Below, in pieces: positions 1 to 7,509 of a DNA stretch of 64,000 nt. Source of the stretch: Paracoccaceae bacterium (GTDB lineage Bacteria; Pseudomonadota; Alphaproteobacteria; Rhodobacterales; Rhodobacteraceae); contig JAIXZY010000066.1 of assembly GCA_027489355.1 (NCBI GenBank), positions 186,001-250,000 on the forward strand, written 5' to 3'. The first letter of the stretch is position 1. Every line of letters begins with the position of its first letter. The position numbers and the translations under genes were made by a program. The notes beneath the pieces were generated by a model. It did no database searches. It was not told the origin of the DNA and was given only the letters and a program-made list of their open reading frames with translations.

Positions 1-603
1 GCCTGGGAAGGGTTGCGCGTGCTGGCACCGGACGCCTGTCGCCCGTTCAGTCTGGGGCGCAAGGGCATGGTGATCGGCGATGGCGCGGGCGTGCTGGTCT
101 TCGAAGCGGAAGAGCATGCGCGGGCACGTGGCGCGCGCATCCTGGCCGAGGTGGCGGGGTTTGCCATGACCTCGGACGCGCGGGACATCGTGGCGCCGAC
201 CCCGGAGGGCGCGGCGGAGGCGATGCGCGCGGCGCTGGCAGACGGCGGGCTTGCGGCGGAAGACGTCGGCTACATCAATGCGCATGGCACCGGGACATTG
301 GCCAATGACCGGGCCGAGGCTGCGGCGATCCGCGCGGTCTTTCCCCAACCTCCGCCGGTCAGTTCGACAAAGGCGATGCACGGCCACGCGATCGGCGCGA
401 CCGGCGCGCTGGAGGCGCTGGCGGTGATCCTGGCGCTGACCGAGGGCATCCTGCCCCCCACGATCGGGTTGCAGGCACCGGACCCTGATTGCGATCTGGA
501 CGTGGTGGCGCATGTCGCGCGACCGGTGCGGGTGACGGCCGCCTTGTCGAACGCCTTTGCCTTCGGCGGGCTGAACGCCGTGCTGGCCTTCCGTCAGGCC
601 TGA
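1..603 (+). CDS. Beta-ketoacyl-ACP synthase (FabF/KAS II-like), C-terminal part, cut by window start
   Basis: The reading frame is open from base 1, so only the last 200 residues are present. The fragment carries the C-terminal thiolase-fold half of a condensing enzyme: NAHGTGT with the first catalytic His at about fragment residue 95, then SSTKAMHGHAIGATG with the conserved Lys (about 124) and second His (about 129), and a closing AFAFGGLNAVLAF strand typical of KAS II. The active-site Cys lies upstream of the window. These enzymes perform decarboxylative Claisen condensation of malonyl-ACP with an acyl chain in fatty acid or polyketide-like synthesis. The non-canonical residues (MHGH in place of the usual MTGH) suggest a secondary KAS paralogue rather than the housekeeping FabF, but the missing half and neighbours prevent a firm assignment. 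Confidence 0.85.
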   Translation, partial: AWEGLRVLAPDACRPFSLGRKGMVIGDGAGVLVFEAEEHARARGARILAEVAGFAMTSDARDIVAPTPEGAAEAMRAALADGGLAAEDVGYINAHGTGTLANDRAEAAAIRAVFPQPPPVSSTKAMHGHAIGATGALEALAVILALTEGILPPTIGLQAPDPDCDLDVVAHVARPVRVTAALSNAFAFGGLNAVLAFRQA

Positions 604-610
604 ACATGAA

Positions 611-636
611 ACGGCCGGCCCGGTGGGGCCGGCCGT
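611..636. terminator. Bidirectional hairpin between convergent genes
   Basis: ACGGCCGGCC and GGCCGGCCGT form a perfect 10-bp stem with a 6-nt loop, 8 nt after the stop of the KAS gene and 22 nt beyond the stop of the convergent IalB gene. There is no long T-run on either side, so it may be a weak intrinsic terminator or an mRNA-end stabiliser. Confidence 0.6.
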
Positions 637-657
637 AGGTCAGCCAGATGGCCTAGA

Positions 658-1374
658 TCACGGATTGGCCGGGGCTTCCGCCGGTGCGGCGTCGGCCGGC
701 GCAGCTTCTGCCGGGGCGGCAGCGCCGGCGGCCTTGGCGGCGGCGTCGGCCGCGTCGTTCGCCGCAGCCACCGCGTCATAGCCCGCGGTGAAGCCCTTGA
801 GCGAGATGCTCAGTTCGACTTTCTCGTCCGGTGCGACGAAGGGCGTGATGGTGATCTTTGCATTAGCCCCGGACTTCATCGCCGCCACTTCCTCGGCGGT
901 GAAGCCGATGCGCGCCACGCAACCCAGCTGGGCGCAGAAGGTGAAGGGGTAGATCTTGCCCTTGGCAGCATCGATCTGCAGCGTCATCCCCGCGGTCAGC
1001 AAGGTTTCCAGCGGCGCGATGAACGTCGCCCCCGCAACAGCAGGGCCTTCACCGCCGGCCGGCAGGTTGAACATCGTGAACTCGGCCACCGAATTGCCCT
1101 GCTGATCCTTGAGCAGAAGGTAAAGCTGGCACGGATCGACGCCGGTTTCGGTGCGGACGCATTTCTGCTCCCAGGCTTCGAAGTTGGCGGCGGTATAGGT
1201 GCTGCCCGGCCCGTCGCCGCCGCCGACTTCCTGGCCCATCGCCAGGTTGTCGGCGGTCGCCGCGTCGGCAGGGGCGGTGGTGTCGGCGGCGGGCGCGCCT
1301 TCGGTCTGCGCCATCAGCGGGGCGGCTGCAAGCGCGAGGATCAGGGCCAGCGCGGTGCTCGGGGTCTTTGCCAT
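658..1374 (-). CDS. Invasion-associated locus B (IalB) family periplasmic protein
   Basis: A secreted protein of about 238 residues. An N-terminal signal peptide (hydrophobic ALALILALAAAPLMAQ) is followed by an A/T-rich linker and a globular domain of about 140 residues. That domain has two Cys pairs, one in EQKCVRTETGVDPC and one in TFCAQLGC, as in the IalB family. The C-terminal 35 or so residues are a low-complexity Ala/Pro/Glu tail. IalB proteins are named from Bartonella but are widespread periplasmic or envelope proteins of unknown biochemical role in alphaproteobacteria. An ATG three codons upstream (1383) is only 1 nt from an AAGGA motif, so the ATG at 1374, 10 nt from it, is preferred. 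The gene is monocistronic and convergent with the KAS gene. Family assignment is fairly sure; function is unknown. Confidence 0.8.
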   Translation of the reverse strand: MAKTPSTALALILALAAAPLMAQTEGAPAADTTAPADAATADNLAMGQEVGGGDGPGSTYTAANFEAWEQKCVRTETGVDPCQLYLLLKDQQGNSVAEFTMFNLPAGGEGPAVAGATFIAPLETLLTAGMTLQIDAAKGKIYPFTFCAQLGCVARIGFTAEEVAAMKSGANAKITITPFVAPDEKVELSISLKGFTAGYDAVAAANDAADAAAKAAGAAAPAEAAPADAAPAEAPANP

Positions 1375-1492
1375 GTTCGACATGTCCTTTGGTCGGTCGA
1401 TTGTTTGGCTGGGTCTCTAGCATGGGGTCCAGCCCGAGTCAGGTCAGAAATGCGTGCCCGGCACGCTTCTGCTTGGGGTGCCGCGACAAATG

Positions 1493-1564
1493 AAAAAGGG
1501 CCGGTAAGGCCGGCCCTTTTCGCAACTTGTTTTTTGCTCCCTGTCGGACTGGCCGACTTCATGG
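1493..1564 (-). ncRNA. Candidate small RNA of about 72 nt (srnB-like, unnamed)
   Basis: On the minus strand a promoter-like pair (TTGACG, 17-nt spacer, TAGCGT) predicts a start near 1564. The transcript would contain a short hairpin (GTCGG/CCGAC, 1543-1557), a single-stranded A-rich stretch (CAAAAAACAAG), then a GC-rich hairpin. In that hairpin AAAAGGGCCGG at 1494-1504 pairs with CCGGCCCTTTT at 1510-1520, and on this strand it ends in TTTTTC. This architecture (5' hairpin, A-rich linker, Rho-independent terminator) is typical of Hfq-dependent trans-acting sRNAs. The same hairpin could also terminate plus-strand transcription. No name can be given from reading alone. Confidence 0.45.
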
Positions 1565-1570
1565 CATGGG

Positions 1571-1599
1571 ACGCTACGGTGGAATTTTACGCCCGTCAA
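1571..1599 (-). promoter_or_regulatory. Candidate promoter of the downstream small RNA
   Basis: Minus strand: -35 TTGACG (1594-1599), 17-nt spacer, -10 TAGCGT (1571-1576). The -35 is near consensus; the -10 keeps only the T-A and final T. It lies between two minus-strand terminators, so it has its own transcript to serve. Confidence 0.4.
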
Positions 1600-1624
1600 C
1601 GGGTTCTTTCGGGGAACATGACAG

Positions 1625-1653
1625 AAAAAAACCGCGCCTTTTCAAGGGCGCGG
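1625..1653 (-). terminator. Rho-independent terminator
   Basis: Minus strand: 7-bp GC stem (1647-1653 with 1632-1638), 8-nt loop, then TTTTTTT (1631 to 1625). It has the strongest T-run of any hairpin in the window. It has no protein gene upstream on this strand, which argues for a small RNA. Confidence 0.7.
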
Positions 1654-1722
1654 CCAGTGGACAGGGAGGAAGTCACCGCCAGACCAGCCCGAGAGCATGG
1701 TCCGACCAGTTGAGTCTGGCGC
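1625..1722 (-). ncRNA. Candidate small RNA of about 95-100 nt with C-rich anti-SD-like loop
   Basis: The minus strand folds into a 5' stem in which GCCAGAC (1714-1720) pairs with GTCTGGC (1678-1684), with an internal TGGT/ACCA mini-hairpin. An unpaired stretch with CTTCCTCCC follows, then a terminator hairpin CCGCGCC/GGCGCGG followed by seven T residues (1625-1631). The unpaired C-rich motif is complementary to Shine-Dalgarno sequences. Rhodobacter stress sRNAs of the CcsR type carry a comparable CCUCCUCCC motif, but the sequence is not identical and no homology is claimed. The 5' end is set by the stem and no promoter was identified. Confidence 0.45.
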
Positions 1723-1810
1723 AATGGGGTTAACGATGTATGTTTGACCCGGACGATGAGCCGGAGAGGGCGGGTCGTTGTTTTCAACCAAGGGTTGTGG
1801 GGGTCAGCAA

Positions 1811-3370
1811 GTGACGGATCAGGCAGGCGTGGCGGACAGCATCTTCGTGGGCGGTGGCGGCGAGAACTATGGTGTGCCGCAGCGGCTTTTGCTGAAGTAC
1901 GGCAACCGCCACGGTCTGATCGCGGGGGCGACGGGGACCGGCAAGACGGTGACGCTGCAGGTCCTGGCCGAGGGGTTCTCGGCCGCGGGCGTACCGGTGT
2001 TCCTGTCCGACGTGAAAGGCGATCTTGCGGGCATCGCGGTTGCCGGTTCGACCGAGGGCAAGTTGCACGAGGCTTTCACGAAACGGTCTGCCCAGATCGG
2101 GCTGGACCTGCAATATCGTGCCTTCCCGGTGATCTTCTGGGACCTGTTCGGCGAGAAGGGCCATCCGGTCCGCGCGACGGTGGCGGAGATGGGGCCGCTG
2201 TTACTGTCGCGGCTTCTGGAGCTGTCCGAACCGCAGGAGGGCGTGCTGAACGTGGCCTTCCGCCTGTCGGATGAAGAGGCGCTGCCGCTTCTGGACCTGA
2301 AGGACCTGCAGGCGCTGCTGACCTTCGTGGCCGAGAATGCCGAGGCGATCTCGGCCCGCTACGGGCTGGTGTCGAAGGAATCGGTTGGCGCGATCCAGCG
2401 CCGGCTTCTGGTGCTGGAGAACGAGGGCGGCGGGAGGCTCTTCGGCGAGCCGGCGCTGGACCTTGCGGACCTGATGACGGTGGATGCCTCGGGCGCAGGA
2501 CGCATCAGCATCCTTGCGGCGGACAAGCTGATGAACTCTCCCCGGCTTTACGCGACGTTCCTGCTGTGGCTCTTGTCCGAGCTTTTCGAGATGCTGCCCG
2601 AAGTGGGGGACCCGGACAAGCCGAAGCTGGTGTTCTTCTTCGACGAGGCGCATCTGCTGTTCGACGACGCCCCGAAGGCGCTGGTGGCGAAGGTCGAACA
2701 GGTTGCCCGACTGATCCGGTCGAAGGGGGTAGGGGTCTATTTCATCACCCAGAACCCGGCCGACGTGCCGGACGACATCCTGGGCCAGCTGGGCAACCGC
2801 GTGCAGCACGCGCTGCGGGCCTTCACGGCGAAAGACCAGAAGGACCTGGCCAAGGCGGCCGAGACCTATCGTCCGAACCCGCGGTTCAAGATCGACGAGG
2901 CGATCCGCGACGTGGGGACGGGTGAGGCCGTGACCTCGCTTCTGGAGGCAAAGGGCGTGCCGGGGATCGCGGAGCGAACGCTGGTGCGGCCTCCCTCCAG
3001 CCAGCTGGGTCCGCTGGACCCGGCCGCGCGGGCGGCGGTGATGGCCGCGTCTCCGGTCAGGGGCAAGTACGACGCGGTGATGGACCGGGAAAGCGCCTTC
3101 GAGAAGCTGCGGGCGCGGGCCGAGAAGGCGGCGCAGGATGCGGCCGACCTGGAGCAGCGCCAGGCCGAGGAAAAGCGCGAATTCGAACGCGCCCGCCGCT
3201 ACGATGGCAACGGCTATGACACGAAAGACGCGCCCAAGCGGACCACCAGCTCCAGCCGGTCGGATTCGATCGGCACCGCCTTCGCGAAAAGCTTCGCGCG
3301 GCAACTGGGGACGAAATCGGGGCAGGCCCTGGTGCGGGGCATCCTGGGGTCGATCTTTGGCAAGCGCTAG
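1811..3370 (+). CDS. HerA-like ATPase/helicase, DUF853 family (YjgR-like)
   Basis: A protein of 519 residues from the GTG at 1811, which follows a GGGGGT ribosome site by about 6 nt. A TTG 11 codons upstream is less likely. Walker A GATGTGKT at residues 39-46; Walker B LVFFFDEAH at about 273-281. The order (nucleotide loop near the N-terminus, FITQNPADVPDDIL sensor-like segment, charged Glu/Lys/Arg-rich coiled region at about 420-470, basic C-terminus) matches the DUF853 group of FtsK/HerA-type P-loop ATPases. These are soluble, probably hexameric, and of unknown physiological role; E. coli YjgR is the reference. The gene appears monocistronic. The family is clear; the substrate is not. Confidence 0.88.
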   Translation: MTDQAGVADSIFVGGGGENYGVPQRLLLKYGNRHGLIAGATGTGKTVTLQVLAEGFSAAGVPVFLSDVKGDLAGIAVAGSTEGKLHEAFTKRSAQIGLDLQYRAFPVIFWDLFGEKGHPVRATVAEMGPLLLSRLLELSEPQEGVLNVAFRLSDEEALPLLDLKDLQALLTFVAENAEAISARYGLVSKESVGAIQRRLLVLENEGGGRLFGEPALDLADLMTVDASGAGRISILAADKLMNSPRLYATFLLWLLSELFEMLPEVGDPDKPKLVFFFDEAHLLFDDAPKALVAKVEQVARLIRSKGVGVYFITQNPADVPDDILGQLGNRVQHALRAFTAKDQKDLAKAAETYRPNPRFKIDEAIRDVGTGEAVTSLLEAKGVPGIAERTLVRPPSSQLGPLDPAARAAVMAASPVRGKYDAVMDRESAFEKLRARAEKAAQDAADLEQRQAEEKREFERARRYDGNGYDTKDAPKRTTSSSRSDSIGTAFAKSFARQLGTKSGQALVRGILGSIFGKR

Positions 3371-3373
3371 CGG

Positions 3374-3401
3374 TTGAGGCTGGCTTCGTCATCGTTATAG
3401 T
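3374..3401 (+). promoter_or_regulatory. Promoter of the D-lyxose isomerase gene
   Basis: -35 TTGAGG (3374-3379), 16-nt spacer, -10 TATAGT (3396-3401). It starts 3 nt after the upstream stop codon and predicts a leader of about 20 nt that contains a GGGAGGAG ribosome site. Confidence 0.55.
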
Positions 3402-3427
3402 CGCCGCACACGCGGGAGGAGACAGCG

Positions 3428-4111
3428 ATGAAACGGTCACGCATCAACGAGATCATGCGCGCGGCGGATGACATGATCCGGCACTACGGCTTCGTGCTGC
3501 CGCCCTTCGCCAACTGGTCCCCGGACGAGTTCAAGGCGCGCCGGGACGTAAGCGCGATCATCGAGGCGCGGTGCGGCTGGGACATCACGGATTACGGCCA
3601 AGGCAAGTTCGACGAGATGGGGCTGTTCCTGTTCACGCTGCGCAACGGGCGTCTTGCCGACCTGCAGCGTGGGGGCGGGATGTGCTATGCCGAGAAGCTG
3701 CTGATCAGCCGCCAGGACCAGCTTTCCCCGATGCACACCCATGTCATCAAGGCCGAGGACATCATCAACCGGGGCGGCGCCACGCTGGTGATCGAGCTTT
3801 ACGGCAGCGACGACAAGGGCAACTTCGCCTGGGACAAGGGCGGGATGGTGCGCTGCGACGGGATCGACACGCCCTATGGCCCGGGGACCAAGCTGAAGCT
3901 GAAGCCGGGCGAAAGCGTGACGCTGATGCCGGGCGACTGGCACGCCTTCTGGGGCGAGGGCGGCGACGTGCTGATCGGCGAGGTCTCGACCGTGAACGAC
4001 GACCTGACCGACAACATCTTCCGCGAACCCATCGGCCGCTTTGCCGAGATCGACGAGGACGAGGTGCCCTGGCATCTGCTGGTCAGCGATTACGACCGCT
4101 GGCTGAAGTAA
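3428..4111 (+). CDS. D-lyxose ketol-isomerase (cupin)
   Basis: A protein of 227 residues, the usual length for D-lyxose/D-mannose isomerases of this cupin family (EC 5.3.1.15). The predicted Mn2+ ligands are at the expected spacing: His103 and His105 in PMHTHVIKAED, Glu110, and His172 in GDWHAFWGEG. The enzyme interconverts D-lyxose with D-xylulose and D-mannose with D-fructose. The ATG has a strong GGGAGGAG site and its own promoter, so the gene stands alone with no pentose kinase or transporter beside it. The product could therefore enter the pentose phosphate pathway via a distant xylulokinase. A terminator follows. Confidence 0.88.
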   Translation: MKRSRINEIMRAADDMIRHYGFVLPPFANWSPDEFKARRDVSAIIEARCGWDITDYGQGKFDEMGLFLFTLRNGRLADLQRGGGMCYAEKLLISRQDQLSPMHTHVIKAEDIINRGGATLVIELYGSDDKGNFAWDKGGMVRCDGIDTPYGPGTKLKLKPGESVTLMPGDWHAFWGEGGDVLIGEVSTVNDDLTDNIFREPIGRFAEIDEDEVPWHLLVSDYDRWLK

Positions 4112-4131
4112 CGGCAGTGCGGGCATGAAGA

Positions 4132-4159
4132 AAAGGGGGCGCCACCCAGCGCCCCCTTT
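4132..4159. terminator. Bidirectional intrinsic terminator
   Basis: AAAGGGGGCGC and GCGCCCCCTTT form a perfect 11-bp stem with a 6-nt loop (4143-4148). T/A tails on both sides let it serve the lyxose isomerase gene and the convergent L,D-transpeptidase gene. Confidence 0.8.
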
Positions 4160-4176
4160 GTCATTGGTCGGGCGGC

Positions 4177-5130
4177 CTAGTTGCCGGGCGGGCAGGTGCC
4201 GTTCACCAGCGGCACCTTGCAGGCCGGAGCGGTGGTCGCCGGGGCGGTCGCGCTTGGGGTGGCCGTGGACGCGGCCGGTGCGGGCGTCGCAGGCGCGACG
4301 GCCGGGGTCGGCGCGGTGCCGGTTGCGAAGGACGGGGTCGGCAGGACCTTCAGCGCCGGGACGGCACCGGCGGGAACCACGACCTCGGCCTTGGGCTTCG
4401 CAGCCGCTTTCGGCGCAACGGGCTTGGGAATGTACAGGCCCTTGGGCATCTCTCCGGATGCGGTCAGCACGATGACCTTCTCGCCACCCTTCACGCGGCT
4501 GTAAAGGTCGAGCACGTCCTGGTTGATCATGCGGATGCAGCCGGACGAGGCGTTGCGGCCGATCGACTGCCATTCCGGCGTGCCGTGGATGCGATAGCCG
4601 TAGTCGCGGCCGCCCGAGGTCAGGTAGATCGCGCGGGCGCCCAGCGGGTTGGTCGGGCCGCCGGGCTGGCCGACTTCATCGAACTTGGCCAGTTCCGGTT
4701 TGCGGGCGATCATTTCCTTCGGCGGAATCCACCGCGGCCAGGGCTTCTTGTCGGCAACGATGGCCTCACCCGACCACTCGAACCCGGCCTTGCCGACGGC
4801 AATGCCGTAGCGGATCGCCTTGTTGTTGCCCAAGACATAGTAGAGCAGCTTGGTCTTCGGGTTGATGATGATCGTGCCGGCGGGCTGGTCGGTCTCATAG
4901 GCGACGACCTGGCGGCGGTGGGTTTCCGGAATCTTGTCGACCGGAAGGGCCGGGATCTCGATCCCCGAGTCCATGGTGGCGACATAGACGTTCTCGCCGG
5001 ACTTCGGCAGTGGCTGTGTCGAGGCGGTGGGACCGGCAGCGGGATCGACGCAGGCGGCAAGCAGCGCCAGGGCAAGGGCGGCTGGGGCAAGACCGGCGCG
5101 GCGGAGAAAGCGGCGGGAAGTCGTCGGCAT
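4177..5130 (-). CDS. L,D-transpeptidase (YkuD domain) lipoprotein
   Basis: A protein of 317 residues from the ATG at 5130; a GTG four codons upstream at 5142 is an alternative. The N-terminus TSRRFLRRAG followed by a hydrophobic run and LLAAC looks like a Tat-type or basic signal with a lipobox (lipidated Cys about 27). The YkuD catalytic region is intact: HGTPEW (His about 182) and NASSGCIRM with nucleophile Cys at about 198. These enzymes make 3-3 peptidoglycan cross-links or attach envelope proteins to peptidoglycan in the periplasm. The last 90 residues or so are Ala/Pro/Thr-rich and disordered-looking, ending in CKVPLVNGTCPPGN with two Cys. The gene is convergent with the lyxose isomerase and probably monocistronic. 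Confidence 0.88.
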   Translation of the reverse strand: MPTTSRRFLRRAGLAPAALALALLAACVDPAAGPTASTQPLPKSGENVYVATMDSGIEIPALPVDKIPETHRRQVVAYETDQPAGTIIINPKTKLLYYVLGNNKAIRYGIAVGKAGFEWSGEAIVADKKPWPRWIPPKEMIARKPELAKFDEVGQPGGPTNPLGARAIYLTSGGRDYGYRIHGTPEWQSIGRNASSGCIRMINQDVLDLYSRVKGGEKVIVLTASGEMPKGLYIPKPVAPKAAAKPKAEVVVPAGAVPALKVLPTPSFATGTAPTPAVAPATPAPAASTATPSATAPATTAPACKVPLVNGTCPPGN

Positions 5131-5279
5131 CGAAGGGTCCACATCCTGAAAAGGCCCGTCAGCGACGGGCGGCGGGCAATCTCATGCACGCTAACCGAGC
5201 GTCAGGAGCAGGTCAAACCGTGCGGGGAACCGACGGCGATCACGGCGCCGTGAGATCGTCGGATTTCCGGGCATAGTTG

Positions 5280-5307
5280 CCCGCGCGCCTCAGGTCCGGC
5301 GCGCGGG
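5280..5307 (-). terminator. Hairpin at the end of the kynurenine operon
   Basis: CCCGCGCGCC and GGCGCGCGGG form a perfect 10-bp GC stem with an 8-nt loop, 9 nt downstream of the kynA stop. It lacks a T-run, so termination may need Rho. Confidence 0.55.
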
Positions 5308-5316
5308 AGAGGGGCC

Positions 5317-6156
5317 TCAAAGCGTCGTGCGCAGCGCCCAAAGCTCGGGGAAAAGCTCTACGTCCAGCATCCTTCTCAGGTACGAGACGCCCGAGGTGCC
5401 CCCCGTGCCGCGCTTGATCCCGATGACGCGGGCGACGGTGGTCAGGTGGTTGAAGCGCCAGCGGCGGAAGTAATCCTCGAAATCCATCAGCTTCTCGGCC
5501 AGCTCGTAGGCCTGCCAATGCGCGGTCGGGTCGCGGTAGACGGTCTCCCACACCGCCTGCACGCCGGGGTGTGGCGTCCAGGGCTGGCGCAGGTCGCGGG
5601 TCAGCACGTCCTGCGGCACGGGCAGTCCCTGCCGGGCCAGGTGGCGCAGCGCCTCGTCGTAGAGGCTGGGACGGGCGAGTTCGGCCTCCAGCTTTGCCAT
5701 AAGGTCGGAGCGGTGGGCATGGGGCTTCAGCATCGCCAGGTTGCGGTTTCCCACGGCGTATTCCACCAGCCGGTATTGCCAGGACTGGAAGCCCGAGGAC
5801 TGGCCCAGCTTTTCGCGGAAGGTGGTGTAGTCGGCCGGCGTCATGGTGCGCAGCACGTCCCAGGCCGAGTTCAGCTGCTCGAAGATCCGGGCCACGCGGG
5901 CGAGCATCTTGAACGCCTCCTGCGCGCGGTCGGCCGCGATCATCCGGCGCGCGGCGTCGAGTTCGTGCAGCGCGAGGCGCATCCAGAGTTCGGAGGTCTG
6001 GTGCTGGATGATGAACAGCATCTCGTCATGCGCGTCCGACAGCGGGGTCTGCGCGGACAGGATCTGGTCGATGTGCAGATAATCTCCGTAGGACATGCGG
6101 CCATCGAAGGTCATCTGGGCGCCGTCATCGGCGGGGTTGAAGGGGCAGGTGGTCAT
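5317..6156 (-). CDS. kynA: Tryptophan 2,3-dioxygenase
   Basis: A protein of 279 residues from the ATG at 6156, which has GGAG 6 nt upstream; a TTG 12 nt earlier gives a four-residue extension and is not preferred. It catalyses haem-dependent oxidation of L-tryptophan to N-formylkynurenine, the first step of the kynurenine pathway. The substrate-side His ([10 protein letters not shown], about residue 52) and the haem-ligand His (FNHLTTV, about 237) are present. The conserved loop [13 protein letters not shown] closes over the substrate, and length matches the family. It is the last gene of kynU-GH5-kynA. No kynurenine formamidase gene is visible in this operon, so that step must be encoded elsewhere. 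Confidence 0.95.
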   Translation of the reverse strand: MTTCPFNPADDGAQMTFDGRMSYGDYLHIDQILSAQTPLSDAHDEMLFIIQHQTSELWMRLALHELDAARRMIAADRAQEAFKMLARVARIFEQLNSAWDVLRTMTPADYTTFREKLGQSSGFQSWQYRLVEYAVGNRNLAMLKPHAHRSDLMAKLEAELARPSLYDEALRHLARQGLPVPQDVLTRDLRQPWTPHPGVQAVWETVYRDPTAHWQAYELAEKLMDFEDYFRRWRFNHLTTVARVIGIKRGTGGTSGVSYLRRMLDVELFPELWALRTTL

Positions 6157-6280
6157 GGTCGTCTCCAATATGAAAAGGGTTTTCAGGCGGAGAGACGGGT
6201 CTTTCGGTTGAGGATCGACAGGTTGCCCATGCGCCGCCAGAGGGCGACCCAGCCAGCCGGGCGGCAGAGGGGAGGAAGGG

Positions 6281-7498
6281 TCAGTTGCCGCATGGCAGGC
6301 CCAGGGCGCGGCAGGTGTCGGGGGTCATGCGGCGGTCGGCCGCGTCGGGCGCAGCGATGCCCATGTCGCCCGACCAGGAGAGGACCGCCCAGCTGAAGCC
6401 CGCCGCCTCGGCCGCCTTGCGCTTGGTGGACAGGAAGGCGTGATACCACTCCATCGGCTGGCTGATCCCGTCTGCGGTGTGCAGCGCGCCGAACTCTCCC
6501 ATCAGGATGCGGTCGCGCGGGATGCCCTGGGCGTCAGCCCAGCCGGCGGCGACCGAGATTTCATAGGTCGCGTTGCCGTCAGGCGTGGAGGCGTAGTCGC
6601 GGAGCGTCTGGTCGATCGCGGCGGCATCGGCCTGCCCCTCGGCCGCGGCCATGCGCGCGCGGGTTGCCTCGGCGATCTGCGCGGTCATCTCGGGCGTCAA
6701 AAGCGAGGGCGGAAAGGGCAGGTCGCGCAGGTACTTGACCGGCGCGTCGGTCCAGGTGGCACCCTGGTGCGAATAGGCGAAGGGTTCGTAGCTGTGGAAG
6801 GTCCAGAGCACGTTGTCGTCGGGGATCAGCGCGGGGTCGAGCGTGACCAGCGCATTGGCCTGCGACCAGCAGGCGCCGGTCAGGATGATCGTGAGGTCAG
6901 GCGCGGCGGCCCGGGCGGCGGCGTGAAGCTGCGCCTGCATCGCAGGCCATTTCGGCGGGGCCCCGGCATAGACGCCCTCACAGTCGAAGGACGGTTCGTT
7001 CAGGAGTTCCAGCGCCACATGGTCGGCGGGCAGGTCGGAGAGCCGCGCGGCGATACGGCTTACAAGCGTGGCATAGTCGGGGAAATGACTGCCGAGGATG
7101 CTTTCGATGCCGCCGACCTCGCCGCCGCGGGGCAGGGGGTGAAGGTCGACAATCGCCGTCAACCCCGCGTCGAGCGCAAGCTGCGCGGCCGCGTGCATCC
7201 CCTCGATCAGGCGGTCCTGTTCTGGTCCCGGTCCGGCGGCGAGCGCCGGGCCGGGATCGATCGGCAGGCGGATGAAGTCGAACCCTTGATCCGTCAGCGC
7301 CTGGAACATGGCCGGGGTCACGGTCCGCCGCCAGTCGGGGAAGACCGCAAGGGCCTCGGGGTCGGCCCGAAGCTCGGCGATGGAGCCCCAGTTGTTCCAC
7401 AGGTCGCCGTTGACCCCGCGTTTCAGCGCCACCGGCTCGGCCCCGGCAAGACCGGCCACGAGGACCAGGGACGTTGCGAGGGTGAGGCCGGGGCGCAT
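6281..7498 (-). CDS. Secreted glycoside hydrolase family 5-like (cellulase/endoglucanase fold)
   Basis: A protein of 405 residues with a signal peptide ([15 protein letters not shown], cleavage near residue 20) and a TIM-barrel of clan GH-A type. The predicted acid/base Glu168 is in [13 protein letters not shown] is at about 235-240, and the predicted nucleophile Glu335 is in MGEFGAL. These motifs fit GH5-type beta-glycanases, but subfamily and substrate cannot be told by eye. The start lies only 11 nt after the kynU stop, and kynA follows 124 nt later on the same strand, so it sits inside the tryptophan-degradation operon. A secreted glycan hydrolase has no evident role in that pathway. The likely site of action is the periplasm or outside the cell. 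Confidence 0.8.
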   Translation of the reverse strand: MRPGLTLATSLVLVAGLAGAEPVALKRGVNGDLWNNWGSIAELRADPEALAVFPDWRRTVTPAMFQALTDQGFDFIRLPIDPGPALAAGPGPEQDRLIEGMHAAAQLALDAGLTAIVDLHPLPRGGEVGGIESILGSHFPDYATLVSRIAARLSDLPADHVALELLNEPSFDCEGVYAGAPPKWPAMQAQLHAAARAAAPDLTIILTGACWSQANALVTLDPALIPDDNVLWTFHSYEPFAYSHQGATWTDAPVKYLRDLPFPPSLLTPEMTAQIAEATRARMAAAEGQADAAAIDQTLRDYASTPDGNATYEISVAAGWADAQGIPRDRILMGEFGALHTADGISQPMEWYHAFLSTKRKAAEAAGFSWAVLSWSGDMGIAAPDAADRRMTPDTCRALGLPCGN

Positions 7499-7509
7499 CG
7501 GGCGGTCCG

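Larger units (their letters stand above)
1384..1810. other. Gene-free interval holding two probable minus-strand small RNAs
   Basis: No open frame here has convincing codon use or a ribosome site. Two intrinsic-terminator hairpins followed by T-runs on the minus strand (1493-1520 and 1625-1653) and a -35/-10 pair between them indicate short non-coding transcripts, listed separately. The remainder, about 1725-1805, presumably carries the promoter of the HerA-like gene on the plus strand and of the upstream small RNA on the minus strand. I could not assign either with confidence. Confidence 0.5.

Noticed and set aside
1405-1713. 102-codon plus-strand frame in the small-RNA interval
   Set aside because: Crosses two terminator hairpins, has no ribosome site and no family resemblance.
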